Below are positions 1 through 8,394 of a stretch of DNA of 64,000 nt, in pieces. The notes under the pieces were generated by a model that was not told the DNA's origin, did no database searches, and saw nothing but the letters and a program-made list of their open reading frames with translations. Origin of the DNA: Alkalihalobacillus sp. CinArs1 (GTDB lineage: Bacteria > Bacillota > Bacilli > Bacillales > Guptibacillaceae). The DNA lies in NCBI RefSeq assembly GCF_947387515.1, contig NZ_CANDOB010000001.1, positions 1,054,001-1,118,000 of the forward strand. Reading direction: 5' to 3'. The translations under genes were made by a program, and so were the position numbers. Position 1 is the stretch's first letter, and every line of letters begins with the position of its first letter.

Positions 1-1
1 A

Positions 2-1213
2 GTTGCTTTCATTTGGATTGTAATCGGCTGTATCTTTGCTGGAGCTGTTCATGATTATTTTTCTGGGATGATGTCACTAAGACACAATGGAGAGCAATAC
101 CCTTCTTTAGTAGGAAGGTATTTAGGAAGAGGCGCACAAGGCGCGATCAACATCATTTCGATCGTTCTTATGGTGTTAGTAGCTGCTGCATTTACAGCTG
201 GTCCCGCTCAGTTGATGGCACAGGTTACACCGTTAAGCTTTTTAGCCAGTCTTCTGATCATCTTTGCATATTTTGTTATTGCTGCAGTACTTCCAGTAAA
301 CAAAATCATTGGAAAGATCTATCCAATCTTTGGTGTTATTTTAATCGTAATGGCTGTCTCGATCGGAATCGGACTGTTTTTCATGGATCATGCCGTTCCA
401 AATTTAACACTATCGAATTTACACCCTGATAATTTACCATTATGGCCACTTCTTATGATCACTGTATCCTGCGGAGCAATTTCAGGATTTCATTCTACGC
501 AAAGTCCGATCATCGCGAGGACAATGAAAAAAGAAAGTGAAGGAAGAAAAGTATTTTACGGAGCTATGATCGCAGAAGGTATCATCGCATTGATTTGGGC
601 TGCTGCCGGGATGACTTTCTTTGGCGGCACTGGTGGCTTACAAGAAACACTTGCTGCAGGAGGTCCATCAGGAGTCGTAAACGAAATCAGCTCTTCTCTT
701 CTAGGAACGGTTGGGGGCATCTTGGCCATCCTTGGAGTCATCGTACTACCGATTACTACTGGTGATACGTCACTACGTTCCTCTAGAATGATGCTTGCAG
801 ATCTTTTTACGAAGAAGGAGAACAAAGGTAAACCTTCTGGAAGTGCAAAAACGCTATTGCTCACAGGTATCGTTGCGTTGCCTACCTTCATGCTTACGCA
901 AATGGACTACACGTTTTTATGGAGGTACGTTGGATTTACAAACCAGCTTGTTGCGACAGTGATGCTTTGGGCTGGTGCCATGTATCTCGTTAAAAACAAG
1001 AAGTTCCATTGGATCTGTAGTCTACCTGCACTCTTCATGACGATGACGGTTGCGACGTATTTATTCTTAGCCCCAGAAGGATTTGAGCTTCCTTACACTG
1101 TTTCTATGATTCTTGGTGGGGTCATCACCTTGATCGTCGGACTATGGTTCGGATATCAAGTCTGGAAAGAGCGTAAAAAGCCAAACTTCAGTGTTGAACA
1201 AGTCGCATCATAA
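2..1213 (+). CDS. cstA: CstA-family carbon starvation/peptide or pyruvate transporter (5' end missing)
   Basis: The reading frame is open from the first bases of the window, so the gene begins upstream. The visible part is 403 residues of a polytopic membrane protein with about nine hydrophobic segments. The first residues carry the family signature GAVHDYFSGMMSLRHNG, which I recognise from CstA/BtsT carriers. Such proteins take up peptides or pyruvate when carbon is scarce. The C-terminus ends in a short charged tail. The protein looks like the shorter Gram-positive type rather than the roughly 700-residue enterobacterial form. It converges on the atoE-type gene and shares a hairpin terminator with it. 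Substrate is inferred only from the family. Confidence 0.85.
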   Translation, partial: VAFIWIVIGCIFAGAVHDYFSGMMSLRHNGEQYPSLVGRYLGRGAQGAINIISIVLMVLVAAAFTAGPAQLMAQVTPLSFLASLLIIFAYFVIAAVLPVNKIIGKIYPIFGVILIVMAVSIGIGLFFMDHAVPNLTLSNLHPDNLPLWPLLMITVSCGAISGFHSTQSPIIARTMKKESEGRKVFYGAMIAEGIIALIWAAAGMTFFGGTGGLQETLAAGGPSGVVNEISSSLLGTVGGILAILGVIVLPITTGDTSLRSSRMMLADLFTKKENKGKPSGSAKTLLLTGIVALPTFMLTQMDYTFLWRYVGFTNQLVATVMLWAGAMYLVKNKKFHWICSLPALFMTMTVATYLFLAPEGFELPYTVSMILGGVITLIVGLWFGYQVWKERKKPNFSVEQVAS

Positions 1214-1216
1214 CAT

Positions 1217-1259
1217 AAAAAAGCTGCTCCCCTTTCTAATGAAGGGAAGCAGCTTTTTG
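1217..1259. terminator. Bidirectional intrinsic terminator
   Basis: A GC-containing stem (about AGCTGCT-CCCTT against AAGGG-AGCAGCT) with a short loop is flanked by an A-run on one side and a T-run on the other. It can stop both the cstA-type gene and the convergent atoE-type gene. Confidence 0.8.
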
Positions 1260-1261
1260 TT

Positions 1262-2584
1262 TTATAAGAATACAAGTCCAGCTGAAATCACTACGCCACT
1301 TACAACTAAGACGATGACACAAAAGCCCATGATGTCTTTTGCTTTTAAACCAGCGATTGCAAGTGCTGGTAGCGCCCAGAAAGGTTGGATAAGGTTTGTC
1401 CAGGCATCTCCCCAAGCGACAGCCATGGCTGCCTTTGGAATAGAGACACCAAGCTCTTTCGCTGCATCTAGTACGATCGGTGCCTGCACTGCCCATTGCC
1501 CTCCACCAGAGGGAACGAAAAAGTTTACAATTCCTGCACTTAGAAATGTAAAGAAAGGGAACGTCCACTCATTCGATATGGAAACAAACCCTTGCGACAT
1601 TTGAGCAGCTAGGCCAGAAGCTACCATCATTCCCATGATCCCCGCATAAAAAGGGAACTGAATGATGATGCCACTTGCGCCTTTAACGGCATCTGTAACT
1701 GCTTCTAGAAAACGCTTAGGAGTGCCGTGGAATAAGATTCCTAAAAAAAGAAATCCAAAGTTTACAATGTTTAAATTAAGCTGGAAACCGTTTGTTATAA
1801 AATAATAGAAGAGATAAGATAATCCGACTAACCCCATGATCATAGATAGTACTTTACTGTTCTCGATACGGTCCGCTGGAGTTAGCTCTCCTTCTGCCGT
1901 AGCAGCTTGTAGATCCTCTGTCTCAAGTAAGGAACGATCAACGAATACACGCTCTTCTTCTCTAGGTGACATGAAATAATTAATAACCGGAAGACAAAGA
2001 AACAATGCACCAACAATAAGAAGATTAAATAGGGAAAAGATCGTTTCTCCTGTTGAAATCAACCCGATTTGATCTACTGAAAAATGATCAGGTGTCGCAA
2101 TGGTGAGTGGAATCGATCCTGCTAGTCCACCGTGCCAGACGATAAAACCACTATAAGCACTCGCGATAAGTAAACGATAATCTACTTTATCAACTTTCTT
2201 AGCAAGTTCCTTTGCATAAAGCGCACCGATCACGAGACCAAATCCCCAGTTAATCCAGCTTGCCATTAGTGAAATTATAGTGACATATACGATTGCTTGT
2301 CCTGGTGATTTAGCTAATCCCGCTAGCCACCCTAACCCTCTTTTGAAAATCGGGCTACTTGCAAGAACATAACCAGTCACGAGAACAAGGACCATCTGCA
2401 TGGAAAATGAAAGTAAATTCCAAAACCCTTCTCCCCAGAATTGAACCATTTGGACTGGTGAACTTCCTGTAAAAATCAAACCAAGACCGAACACAACTAA
2501 TGTTAACAAAATAACGAATAAGAACGGGTCGGGTAAGTACCGTTGCATCACCCGATTTGATACGGATATTGCTGCTTTTAACAT
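1262..2584 (-). CDS. atoE: Short-chain fatty acid transporter, AtoE family
   Basis: A 440-residue polytopic membrane protein with about ten hydrophobic segments. The N-terminal RYLPDPFLFVILLT and the conserved WINWGFGLVIGAL and PSGGGQWAVQAPI stretches are typical of the AtoE family, which imports acetoacetate and short-chain fatty acids. A longer open frame exists to 2677. I chose the ATG at 2584 because GGAGGAG lies 8 bases upstream, whereas the longer form has no such site. A perfect cre match lies 74 bp upstream, so CcpA control by glucose is likely. The gene is monocistronic, with terminators on both sides. The exact substrate is not visible. Confidence 0.82.
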   Translation of the reverse strand: MLKAAISVSNRVMQRYLPDPFLFVILLTLVVFGLGLIFTGSSPVQMVQFWGEGFWNLLSFSMQMVLVLVTGYVLASSPIFKRGLGWLAGLAKSPGQAIVYVTIISLMASWINWGFGLVIGALYAKELAKKVDKVDYRLLIASAYSGFIVWHGGLAGSIPLTIATPDHFSVDQIGLISTGETIFSLFNLLIVGALFLCLPVINYFMSPREEERVFVDRSLLETEDLQAATAEGELTPADRIENSKVLSMIMGLVGLSYLFYYFITNGFQLNLNIVNFGFLFLGILFHGTPKRFLEAVTDAVKGASGIIIQFPFYAGIMGMMVASGLAAQMSQGFVSISNEWTFPFFTFLSAGIVNFFVPSGGGQWAVQAPIVLDAAKELGVSIPKAAMAVAWGDAWTNLIQPFWALPALAIAGLKAKDIMGFCVIVLVVSGVVISAGLVFL

Positions 2585-2657
2585 GACTTCAACTCCTCCT
2601 ACAATCCTTCTCACCCTAACCTCATTCGACATTTTTCTAGGTGACTCCTTCCAATTT

Positions 2658-2672
2658 ATGAAAACGATTACA
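2658..2672 (-). promoter_or_regulatory. Candidate cre site (CcpA) upstream of atoE
   Basis: ATGAAAACGATTACA fits the Bacillus cre consensus WTGNAANCGNWNNCW at every fixed position. It lies in the short leader or promoter region of the atoE-type gene, a position that suggests repression in rich carbon. Confidence 0.65.
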
Positions 2673-2713
2673 AACAAAACCTAAATAAGAGGGGAGCTTC
2701 TTTTAACCATAAG

Positions 2714-2738
2714 AAAAACTGTCGAGAAATCTCGACAG
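2714..2738 (-). terminator. Terminator after hpaB-like gene
   Basis: Perfect 8-bp stem CTGTCGAG/CTCGACAG with a 4-base loop, followed on the minus strand by a T-run. It ends the hpaB-like transcript just before the atoE leader. Confidence 0.8.
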
Positions 2739-2741
2739 CCA

Positions 2742-4175
2742 TTATTTTTTACTATTTAAAAAGTCTTGCACCATATCATGGTACGCCTGCTTCGGATAAC
2801 TGTTGTAAAAAGAAGTAGAGAGTCTGATCGGATCTCCAAAGAAAAAACGTTCAAACTGCGTTTGCCTTGATCCAAACGCACTCATCCCGATATCCCATGC
2901 TATTCTAAACAGCTTCACGCGTTCCTTCGCATCGATATTAGCTCCTTGAAGATATTGACCTAAATCACCTTTGATCTTAGACTCAAAGTCATCTTCAGTT
3001 GGTAACGAAATCATGCTGCTCGCACCAAGCAATTGTGTAATTTCGATCAACCTTGGATATGTTTTTGCAAAGTAGTTGTTCGCTGTACGAAGTGGCTTAC
3101 TGTCTGGCACGCGCGTTCCATAGCGGTTTATTTCACTATTTACTTCTGAAGATAGAAGTAACGCCCTCATGATCTCTAGAGAGACGATGATCTCCGTCAT
3201 TTTGAGCTTCACGTGTTCAAATTCACTAATCTGAATGGCATCGCACATCGCCTCACACAAACCGAGCAGAAACTCTAATTTCACAACCTGTCTACAAACA
3301 GCCTGATATTGAAGAAAAGCATACATACCGGTTTCGGCATCCAAATCACTTAAAACCTGAAAATCTTTATAGATTATCACACGATTCCAAGGGACCAACA
3401 CATTGTCAAACACTACAAGTGAATCTCCCTCTTCAAATCTTGCTGCTAGCGGATGGTCAAACGACGATTCACGATATCGGTAGGACTCCCTGCATAAGAA
3501 CCGAAGTCCTTTCGTATTGGAAGGAATCATAAACCCAAAGATGAATGACTCATCTAAGGTCTGTCCGCTTGGCAGAACGAGAAGCTCATCGGTCAATCCT
3601 CCTTGCGTTGCTAGTAGCTTAGCACCATGTATAACAATTCCATCTTTATTTTCTTCAATTACTTTAGCCGCAGTAATCGTAGCATCATCTAAATAGTGTG
3701 AGATAGAACGGTTCACCTGAGGATTGATGAAGGTATGTGTGATCGATAGATCCTTCGATTTCGCTAGCTCATAGAGCGCCTTCATGTTTTCTCCCAATGG
3801 TCGTTCACCTTTTGATAGATGAGGAGATGCTGCTGCCAATGCCATAACTAATGTATTCATATAATCCGGCGGACGACCAACCAGACCACCATTTAATCTA
3901 GCCCAGCTCTGAGTAGCTTTTCTTCTATTTATTAAATCCTCTACAGTTTGAGGTTGATGATACGAGAAGCCATACTTTTCCCCATCATGTGTTGTGTAAC
4001 TAAACAATTCCTGTTGTTCCGAACAACACTGATAATCATAAAGTTCGGCTTTACTGGCAATGATACCTTTGAAAGGTGCTGATTCAGATAATTTATCCTC
4101 ACATCTTTTCCCTTCGATCCATACCTCATTCTGGAGGGCATCGATTCTATCGACGAACTGTTTCCCATTAATCAA
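2742..4175 (-). CDS. hpaB: 4-hydroxyphenylacetate 3-monooxygenase-type flavin hydroxylase (HpaB family)
   Basis: A 477-residue protein of the HpaB / 4-hydroxybutyryl-CoA dehydratase fold, of usual length. Family-like segments include the N-terminal GLVGRPPDYMNTLVMAL and the central DNVLVPWNRVIIYKD. HpaB enzymes use reduced FAD and O2 to hydroxylate phenols and need a separate flavin reductase (HpaC). No reductase gene is visible here, so a reductase encoded elsewhere must serve it. The start is a TTG with GGGGGAG five bases upstream; no better start is seen. The gene stands alone, diverging from the lipoprotein gene. The true phenolic substrate is unknown. Confidence 0.8.
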   Translation of the reverse strand: MINGKQFVDRIDALQNEVWIEGKRCEDKLSESAPFKGIIASKAELYDYQCCSEQQELFSYTTHDGEKYGFSYHQPQTVEDLINRRKATQSWARLNGGLVGRPPDYMNTLVMALAAASPHLSKGERPLGENMKALYELAKSKDLSITHTFINPQVNRSISHYLDDATITAAKVIEENKDGIVIHGAKLLATQGGLTDELLVLPSGQTLDESFIFGFMIPSNTKGLRFLCRESYRYRESSFDHPLAARFEEGDSLVVFDNVLVPWNRVIIYKDFQVLSDLDAETGMYAFLQYQAVCRQVVKLEFLLGLCEAMCDAIQISEFEHVKLKMTEIIVSLEIMRALLLSSEVNSEINRYGTRVPDSKPLRTANNYFAKTYPRLIEITQLLGASSMISLPTEDDFESKIKGDLGQYLQGANIDAKERVKLFRIAWDIGMSAFGSRQTQFERFFFGDPIRLSTSFYNSYPKQAYHDMVQDFLNSKK

Positions 4176-4355
4176 AAATGCTCCCCCTTTCTAGTACTAG
4201 TTTATGCAAATTATGGTGGACATGTGGCAAGGTAGTTACCCATGTTTCTATGTAGTAATAGAATTGTGGAATTTGTCCCATAGTTTACTCATGGGGTTTT
4301 CAAAGTGGAAAATTTGTGGAACAATGGGAACAGCCTTTTGAAAGGAGCATGTGAC

Positions 4356-5093
4356 TTGAAAAAACTAACTTATTTAATGATAACTGGACTTTTACTTGTT
4401 GCGCTTGCAGCTTGTGGAGGAAATGAAGAGAGCAAGGGTAATAGCGAAAACAATACAGAACAAAAATCAGCTGAAGGAAAAGAGGGCTCTGAACAATCAC
4501 AACCCGAAGTTGATAAAGTAGAAGAAGATAAAGTGATTGCAACTGTAAATGGTGAAGAAATTAAAAGTGAAGACTTCAACGCACTCTACACTCAAAACCA
4601 AATGCAGTATCACCAGATGGGCCAAGAGGTTTCTGAAGAACAGCTAACGAAGCTTAAAAAGCAAGTAGCTGAAAGCATGGTAGGCCAAGAATTAATCCTT
4701 CAAGCCGCAAACGAAAAAGGCTATGAAGCATCAGAAAAGCAAGTAGAAGAAGAACTTGCAAGCTTGAAAGAACAGTATGGCGATGAAAAGAAATTTGAAG
4801 CAGCCCTTAAAGAGAGCGGCATGACATTAGATGAACTTAAGAAAGAAATCGCTAAAAACGTTCAATACTCTGCATACGTAGATAAAGAAATTAAAGTCGA
4901 AGAAGTAACAGAAGAAGAAATGAAGCAATATTATGAGCAAGCAAAAGAACAAGGTAACTCAGAAGAAATGCCGAAGTACGAAGAAGTAAAAGACCAGATC
5001 AAAGAAGGTCTTGAAGGCGAGAAAAAGCAAAAGAAACAGCAAGAGCATATCGAGAAGCTTAAAGAAGACGCTGATATTAAAATCAACGTGTAA
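4356..5093 (+). CDS. SurA-N-type chaperone-like lipoprotein
   Basis: A 245-residue exported lipoprotein. The TTG start at 4356 follows AAAGGAG; the open frame runs further upstream without a ribosome site. Residues 1-20 form a lipoprotein signal peptide with lipobox LAAC, so Cys20 should be lipidated and the protein anchored outside the membrane. A Ser/Glu/Asn-rich linker follows. Residues from about 60 resemble the SurA N-terminal chaperone domain (ATVNGEEIKSEDFN). The rest is Lys/Glu-rich helix. No parvulin (PPIase) core is seen, unlike PrsA, which is about 290 residues. The likely role is holding or folding secreted proteins. Confidence 0.75.
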   Translation: MKKLTYLMITGLLLVALAACGGNEESKGNSENNTEQKSAEGKEGSEQSQPEVDKVEEDKVIATVNGEEIKSEDFNALYTQNQMQYHQMGQEVSEEQLTKLKKQVAESMVGQELILQAANEKGYEASEKQVEEELASLKEQYGDEKKFEAALKESGMTLDELKKEIAKNVQYSAYVDKEIKVEEVTEEEMKQYYEQAKEQGNSEEMPKYEEVKDQIKEGLEGEKKQKKQQEHIEKLKEDADIKINV

Positions 5094-5102
5094 GACCTGA
5101 AG

Positions 5103-5132
5103 CCGCCGAGGAATGATCCTCGGCGGTTTTTT
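5103..5132 (+). terminator. Terminator of the SurA-like gene
   Basis: Strong 9-bp stem CCGCCGAGG/CCTCGGCGG, 6-base loop, then TTTTTT. Confidence 0.9.
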
Positions 5133-5314
5133 CATTGAAGGGAACTAAAGTTCTGCAATTAGGTTATCTATTCATGGGTCGGTGATAATACAGTATGTGG
5201 AAACCTATGATACACTTAGATTAGCAAAGTTTAATCTCTAACATTTCTTTTTTTCCACGAACGGAAGGATTAGGGGAGTATGACTGGGAAATTCTTAAAT
5301 AAGGGAAGAATTTT

Positions 5315-5431
5315 ATGCTTTGGCTTATGTTAATAGTAATATTTCTGCCTTTTATAGCAAGACGAATAGAAAAGCATTTTCAACGATTAATAAAAGAAAA
5401 AAATGAAATGAAAGATATCTTCAATGATTGA
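5315..5431 (+). CDS. Small single-pass membrane protein (38 aa)
   Basis: A short frame starting MLWLMLIVIFLPFIARR gives one hydrophobic segment (residues 1-15) followed by a strongly basic and then mixed charged tail. An AAGGGAAG element sits about six bases before the ATG, and the frame is followed by a hairpin with a T-run. This is the layout of a real small gene, with a cytoplasmic charged tail expected. I do not recognise the family. It lies in a 400-bp gap that otherwise holds only terminators. The coding nature is an inference from the ribosome site and the hydrophobic/charged architecture. Confidence 0.45.
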   Translation: MLWLMLIVIFLPFIARRIEKHFQRLIKEKNEMKDIFND

Positions 5432-5445
5432 TCGAAAATGAATAA

Positions 5446-5484
5446 AAAAAAGGAGCTATCACAATACGTGATAGCTCCTTTTTT
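5446..5484. terminator. Bidirectional terminator between the small ORF and katE
   Basis: Long stem AGGAGCTATCAC/GTGATAGCTCCT with a 5-base loop, bordered by an A-run and a T-run. It serves katE on the minus strand and the small gene on the plus strand. Confidence 0.85.
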
Positions 5485-5499
5485 AAGTTGGAATAAACC

Positions 5500-7533
5500 T
5501 TAAACGAGTTCTCGGTCCCAGTGACGGTGTTTTGCAACAGCATTCGCAAATTCCTTTGCAAAGTCTTCTGGATTATCACCCACGACGACTCCCGCACTGC
5601 CTCTCATGTTATTATTTTCTAACCATTTCGCACCTTCATGTGTTCCACCGATCGGTTTGAAATGAGAAAATGCTTCATTAATAAAGTAGTTTGCTTTTTG
5701 ATAAAAGGCTTTGTTTTCATTATCCCCGCCTACTGCATAAATCGCATCAAATAGCACGGATTCACTCGTTAAGAATGTATGATCGATTTCAGCCTCAGCA
5801 CCATCGTTACCTTTCTTCACGCCAAGTTTATCACTGATGAGCTCTGGCATTATGCCTTGTTCCTTCAACTCATCAAGCACAGCGATCAGTTCTTTACCAT
5901 TAAAGCCGTCGTCGACGATCACACCGACTTTACGAGTATCAGGCTCAAACTTTGTATTGATCTGGCTAAGAGCAGGAGAAGCTTTCGTTACATCTGATCC
6001 ACCTTCTCTAGGTGCTTCAGCTCCAATGTTTTGTGCAACTGATGTAGCAAGATCAAGATTCACATTACCGAGCATGTTCACCACTTGCTGCTGAACGGAC
6101 TTGCTTTCAACTTTACCTAACTCAAAGCTAAATGCATTCGTAATGTGCTCTTTCTCAACATCACTCATACTGTTCCAGAACAACGTAGCTTGAGAGAAGT
6201 GATCTTTAAAGCTCTCACTTCGAGCTCGAATCTTATGACCCTCTACTTTTTCTTGGTAGTGTACATACCCGCCTTCTTCTTCAGTTGCCGGCTCCGGTTG
6301 ATTACCAGCAAGAGAGTTCTTATGGTAGCTAACCTGACCTTTATTTATCGTTTGACGCATGAACCCGTCTCTCTGATTATTATGGAATGGGCAAACCGGC
6401 TTATTGATCGGCAGTTCATGATGGTTTGCACTTCCAAATCGGTTGATCTGTGTATCAGTGTAAGAGAACAAACGTCCTTGTAATAGCGGGTCGTTTGAGA
6501 AGTCGATTCCCTTCACGACGTTCCCCGGATGGTATGCAACCTGTTCATTTTCTGCAAAAACATTCTCTACGTTACGGTTTAGCACCATCTTTCCAACAAT
6601 TTTGACAGGGACATCTTCTTCAGGCCAAAGCTTCGTTGGATCGAGCACATCAAAATCAAACTTGAACTCATCTTCTTCTTTGATGATCTGGAGGCCTAGC
6701 TCCCATTCAGGATAGTCCCCGTTATTGATAGCTTCTAGTAAGTCAGCACGATGGAAATCAGCATTTTTACCAGAAAGCTTTTGTGCTTCATCCCAAACGA
6801 GAGAGTGAACGCCTAGCTTTGGCTTCCAATGGAACTTAACGAAGTTTGCTTCTCCTTTTGCATTCACAAGACGGAATGTATGAACGCCGAATCCTTCCAT
6901 CATACGAAAGCTTCTTGGAATCGCACGATCAGACATCGCCCACATCGCCATGTGTGCTGATTCCTGATTATTTGCGATGAAATCCCAGAATGTATCATGC
7001 GCTGAAGCTGCTTGTGGGATACCAGTATGAGGTTCTGGTTTTACAGCATGCACCAAGTCTGGAAACTTAATCGCATCTTGAATGAAGAAAACCGGAATGT
7101 TATTTCCTACTAAATCGAAATTCCCTTCATCTGTATAAAAACGTGTCGCAAATCCTCTTACGTCACGTACCGTTTCAGAAGAACCTTTAGAGCCAGCAAC
7201 GGTAGAAAAACGAACAAATACAGGTGTTTTTCTAGATGGATCTTTTAAGAATTCAGCATCTGTTAACTCTTCTAACGATTCATATACTTGAAATTCACCG
7301 TGAGCTGAAAACCCTCGCGCATGAACAGCTCGTTCAGGAATACGCTCATGGTCGAAATGTGTCATTTTTTCTCTAAAGTGAAAATCCTCCATCAAAGTTG
7401 GCCCACGCTCACCAGCTTTTAGCGAGAATTCATCTTCAGATACCTTTTGCCCTTGATTCGTGGTCATCTTACCTTCGTCGGTCGTGCTATATTTTTCTAA
7501 TTGTTCTTTTTTCTTGTTGTGCTCGTCACTCAT
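5500..7533 (-). CDS. katE: Large-subunit (HPII-type) catalase
   Basis: A 677-residue clade II heme catalase that breaks down hydrogen peroxide in the cytoplasm. Visible active-site residues are distal His71 (RAVHARG), Asn144 (LVGNNIPVFF) and heme-ligand Tyr358 (LFSYTDTQ). From about residue 540 a flavodoxin/PfpI-like domain follows, typical of large catalases (VGVIVDDGFNGKEL). I used the ATG at 7533, preceded by GAGGAGGAG. A longer frame to 7635 is open but has no ribosome site. A candidate sigma-B promoter 52-77 bp upstream suggests general-stress control, as for katE in Bacillus subtilis. It is monocistronic. Confidence 0.95.
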   Translation of the reverse strand: MSDEHNKKKEQLEKYSTTDEGKMTTNQGQKVSEDEFSLKAGERGPTLMEDFHFREKMTHFDHERIPERAVHARGFSAHGEFQVYESLEELTDAEFLKDPSRKTPVFVRFSTVAGSKGSSETVRDVRGFATRFYTDEGNFDLVGNNIPVFFIQDAIKFPDLVHAVKPEPHTGIPQAASAHDTFWDFIANNQESAHMAMWAMSDRAIPRSFRMMEGFGVHTFRLVNAKGEANFVKFHWKPKLGVHSLVWDEAQKLSGKNADFHRADLLEAINNGDYPEWELGLQIIKEEDEFKFDFDVLDPTKLWPEEDVPVKIVGKMVLNRNVENVFAENEQVAYHPGNVVKGIDFSNDPLLQGRLFSYTDTQINRFGSANHHELPINKPVCPFHNNQRDGFMRQTINKGQVSYHKNSLAGNQPEPATEEEGGYVHYQEKVEGHKIRARSESFKDHFSQATLFWNSMSDVEKEHITNAFSFELGKVESKSVQQQVVNMLGNVNLDLATSVAQNIGAEAPREGGSDVTKASPALSQINTKFEPDTRKVGVIVDDGFNGKELIAVLDELKEQGIMPELISDKLGVKKGNDGAEAEIDHTFLTSESVLFDAIYAVGGDNENKAFYQKANYFINEAFSHFKPIGGTHEGAKWLENNNMRGSAGVVVGDNPEDFAKEFANAVAKHRHWDRELV

Positions 7534-7584
7534 TCTTAGTTCTCCTCCTCTAACGAAATATGTAAAAAATCGTCTACATGGTGA

Positions 7585-7610
7585 ATCCCCTCTCTCTCCC
7601 AAAATAAAAC
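7585..7610 (-). promoter_or_regulatory. Candidate sigma-B promoter of katE
   Basis: On the minus strand GTTTTA, a 14-bp spacer and GGGGAT match the sigma-B pattern GTTTAA / GGGWAW at five of six positions each. The start would lie about 45 bp before the katE ATG. Confidence 0.5.
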
Positions 7611-7657
7611 ATTTTTTTAGAAAAATGATCTCCACCTTAAAATTGATAAAAGATTAG

Positions 7658-7669
7658 GAACATACGTTC
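7658..7669. promoter_or_regulatory. LexA (SOS) box-like palindrome
   Basis: GAACATACGTTC fits the Bacillus LexA core GAACRNRYGTTC at all positions. It lies in the divergent region between katE and the VOC gene, about 30 bp upstream of a TATAAT at 7698-7703 that could serve the VOC gene. No good -35 box is seen for that TATAAT. Confidence 0.4.
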
Positions 7670-7746
7670 TAGACTAGGGGATTGAAATGAGCTATACTAT
7701 AATGGTGATGAAAGCATTCTACTAACTAAAAAGGAGCGTGTATTTA

Positions 7747-8166
7747 ATGAAGCAACAAGCAGTTCCATACTTCACATTTGAAGGCACAGCGAAAGAAGCA
7801 TTGAACTATTATAAGGAAGTTTTCGGTGGTGAAATTACAGACCTCCAAACTTTCGGAGATGCAGACTTCGAAACCCCTCCAGGCATGGACGACCGTGTTA
7901 TGCATGCCCGCTTTAGAAGCGATGGCCTTTACTTCATGGTCTCTGATACGTTCGACAACCAGAATGTAGCTGTAGGAAATAACATTTCTTTAGCACTAGA
8001 GCTCGATTCTGAAGAAGAAATCAACGAGATCTATGGACGATTGAAAGAAAGAGGAACTGTCAAAATGGAGCTTCAAGACACGTTTTGGGGAGCAATCTTC
8101 GGAAAAGTTAAGGATGCATACGGAATTACGTGGGATTTGAACTTTGAAAAGGCGAAAGCAAAGTAA
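7747..8166 (+). CDS. VOC-family (PhnB/glyoxalase-like) protein
   Basis: A 139-residue protein of the vicinal oxygen chelate fold, related to PhnB-like proteins. It opens with VPYFTFEGTAKEALNYYKEVFGG, the usual first beta-alpha unit of this family (two names joined by a short break in many homologues), and ends with DAYGITWDLNF, the usual last strand. The ATG at 7747 is preceded by AAAGGAG nine bases upstream; an upstream GTG frame start is less likely. Such proteins range from metalloenzymes to resistance proteins. The typical metal-binding residues are not clear here, so no reaction is assigned. A LexA-like box and a TATAAT lie upstream. Confidence 0.8.
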   Translation: MKQQAVPYFTFEGTAKEALNYYKEVFGGEITDLQTFGDADFETPPGMDDRVMHARFRSDGLYFMVSDTFDNQNVAVGNNISLALELDSEEEINEIYGRLKERGTVKMELQDTFWGAIFGKVKDAYGITWDLNFEKAKAK

Positions 8167-8184
8167 TAATTGAGTGAATGAGAG

Positions 8185-8212
8185 CCTGTCACGGAGAGTG
8201 ACGGGTTTTTTT
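8185..8212 (+). terminator. Terminator of the VOC gene
   Basis: 8-bp stem CCTGTCAC/GTGACGGG (one G-U pair), 5-base loop, followed by seven T. Confidence 0.8.
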
Positions 8213-8271
8213 GTGGGGTTTTTGTGGGGGATGTATTAGTTTGGCGATCAGTCTAAGGCTGAGATGCCGGT

Positions 8272-8385
8272 TATCGGCGAAATACTATGTTTTATCAGCG
8301 ATATCTTGAATATATCGGCGAAATTTACATTATATCGGCGAAAACTGTGTATTTATCAGCGAAATTACTAATATATCAGCGAAAC
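8272..8385. repeat. Tandem array of a TATC(G/A)GCGAAA element with about 20.4-bp period
   Basis: The 9-mer TATCGGCGA or TATCAGCGA starts at 8272, 8293, 8313, 8333, 8354 and 8374, giving steps of 21, 20, 20, 21 and 20 bp. Bases between copies vary while the core is kept; copies are usually followed by AA. A degenerate further copy (GTTTGGCGA) is at 8239. The array fills the gap between the end of the VOC gene and the NERD gene, after the VOC terminator. The frames that run through it are repetitive and look non-coding. The function is unknown. Confidence 0.85.
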
Positions 8386-8394
8386 AGTTCCGTA

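Noticed and set aside
556-891. Antisense frame inside the cstA-type gene
   Set aside because: Shadow of the real gene on the opposite strand with no start signal.
8272-8385. CRISPR array
   Set aside because: Repeats are only about 12 bp with about 8-bp variable parts, and no cas genes are present.
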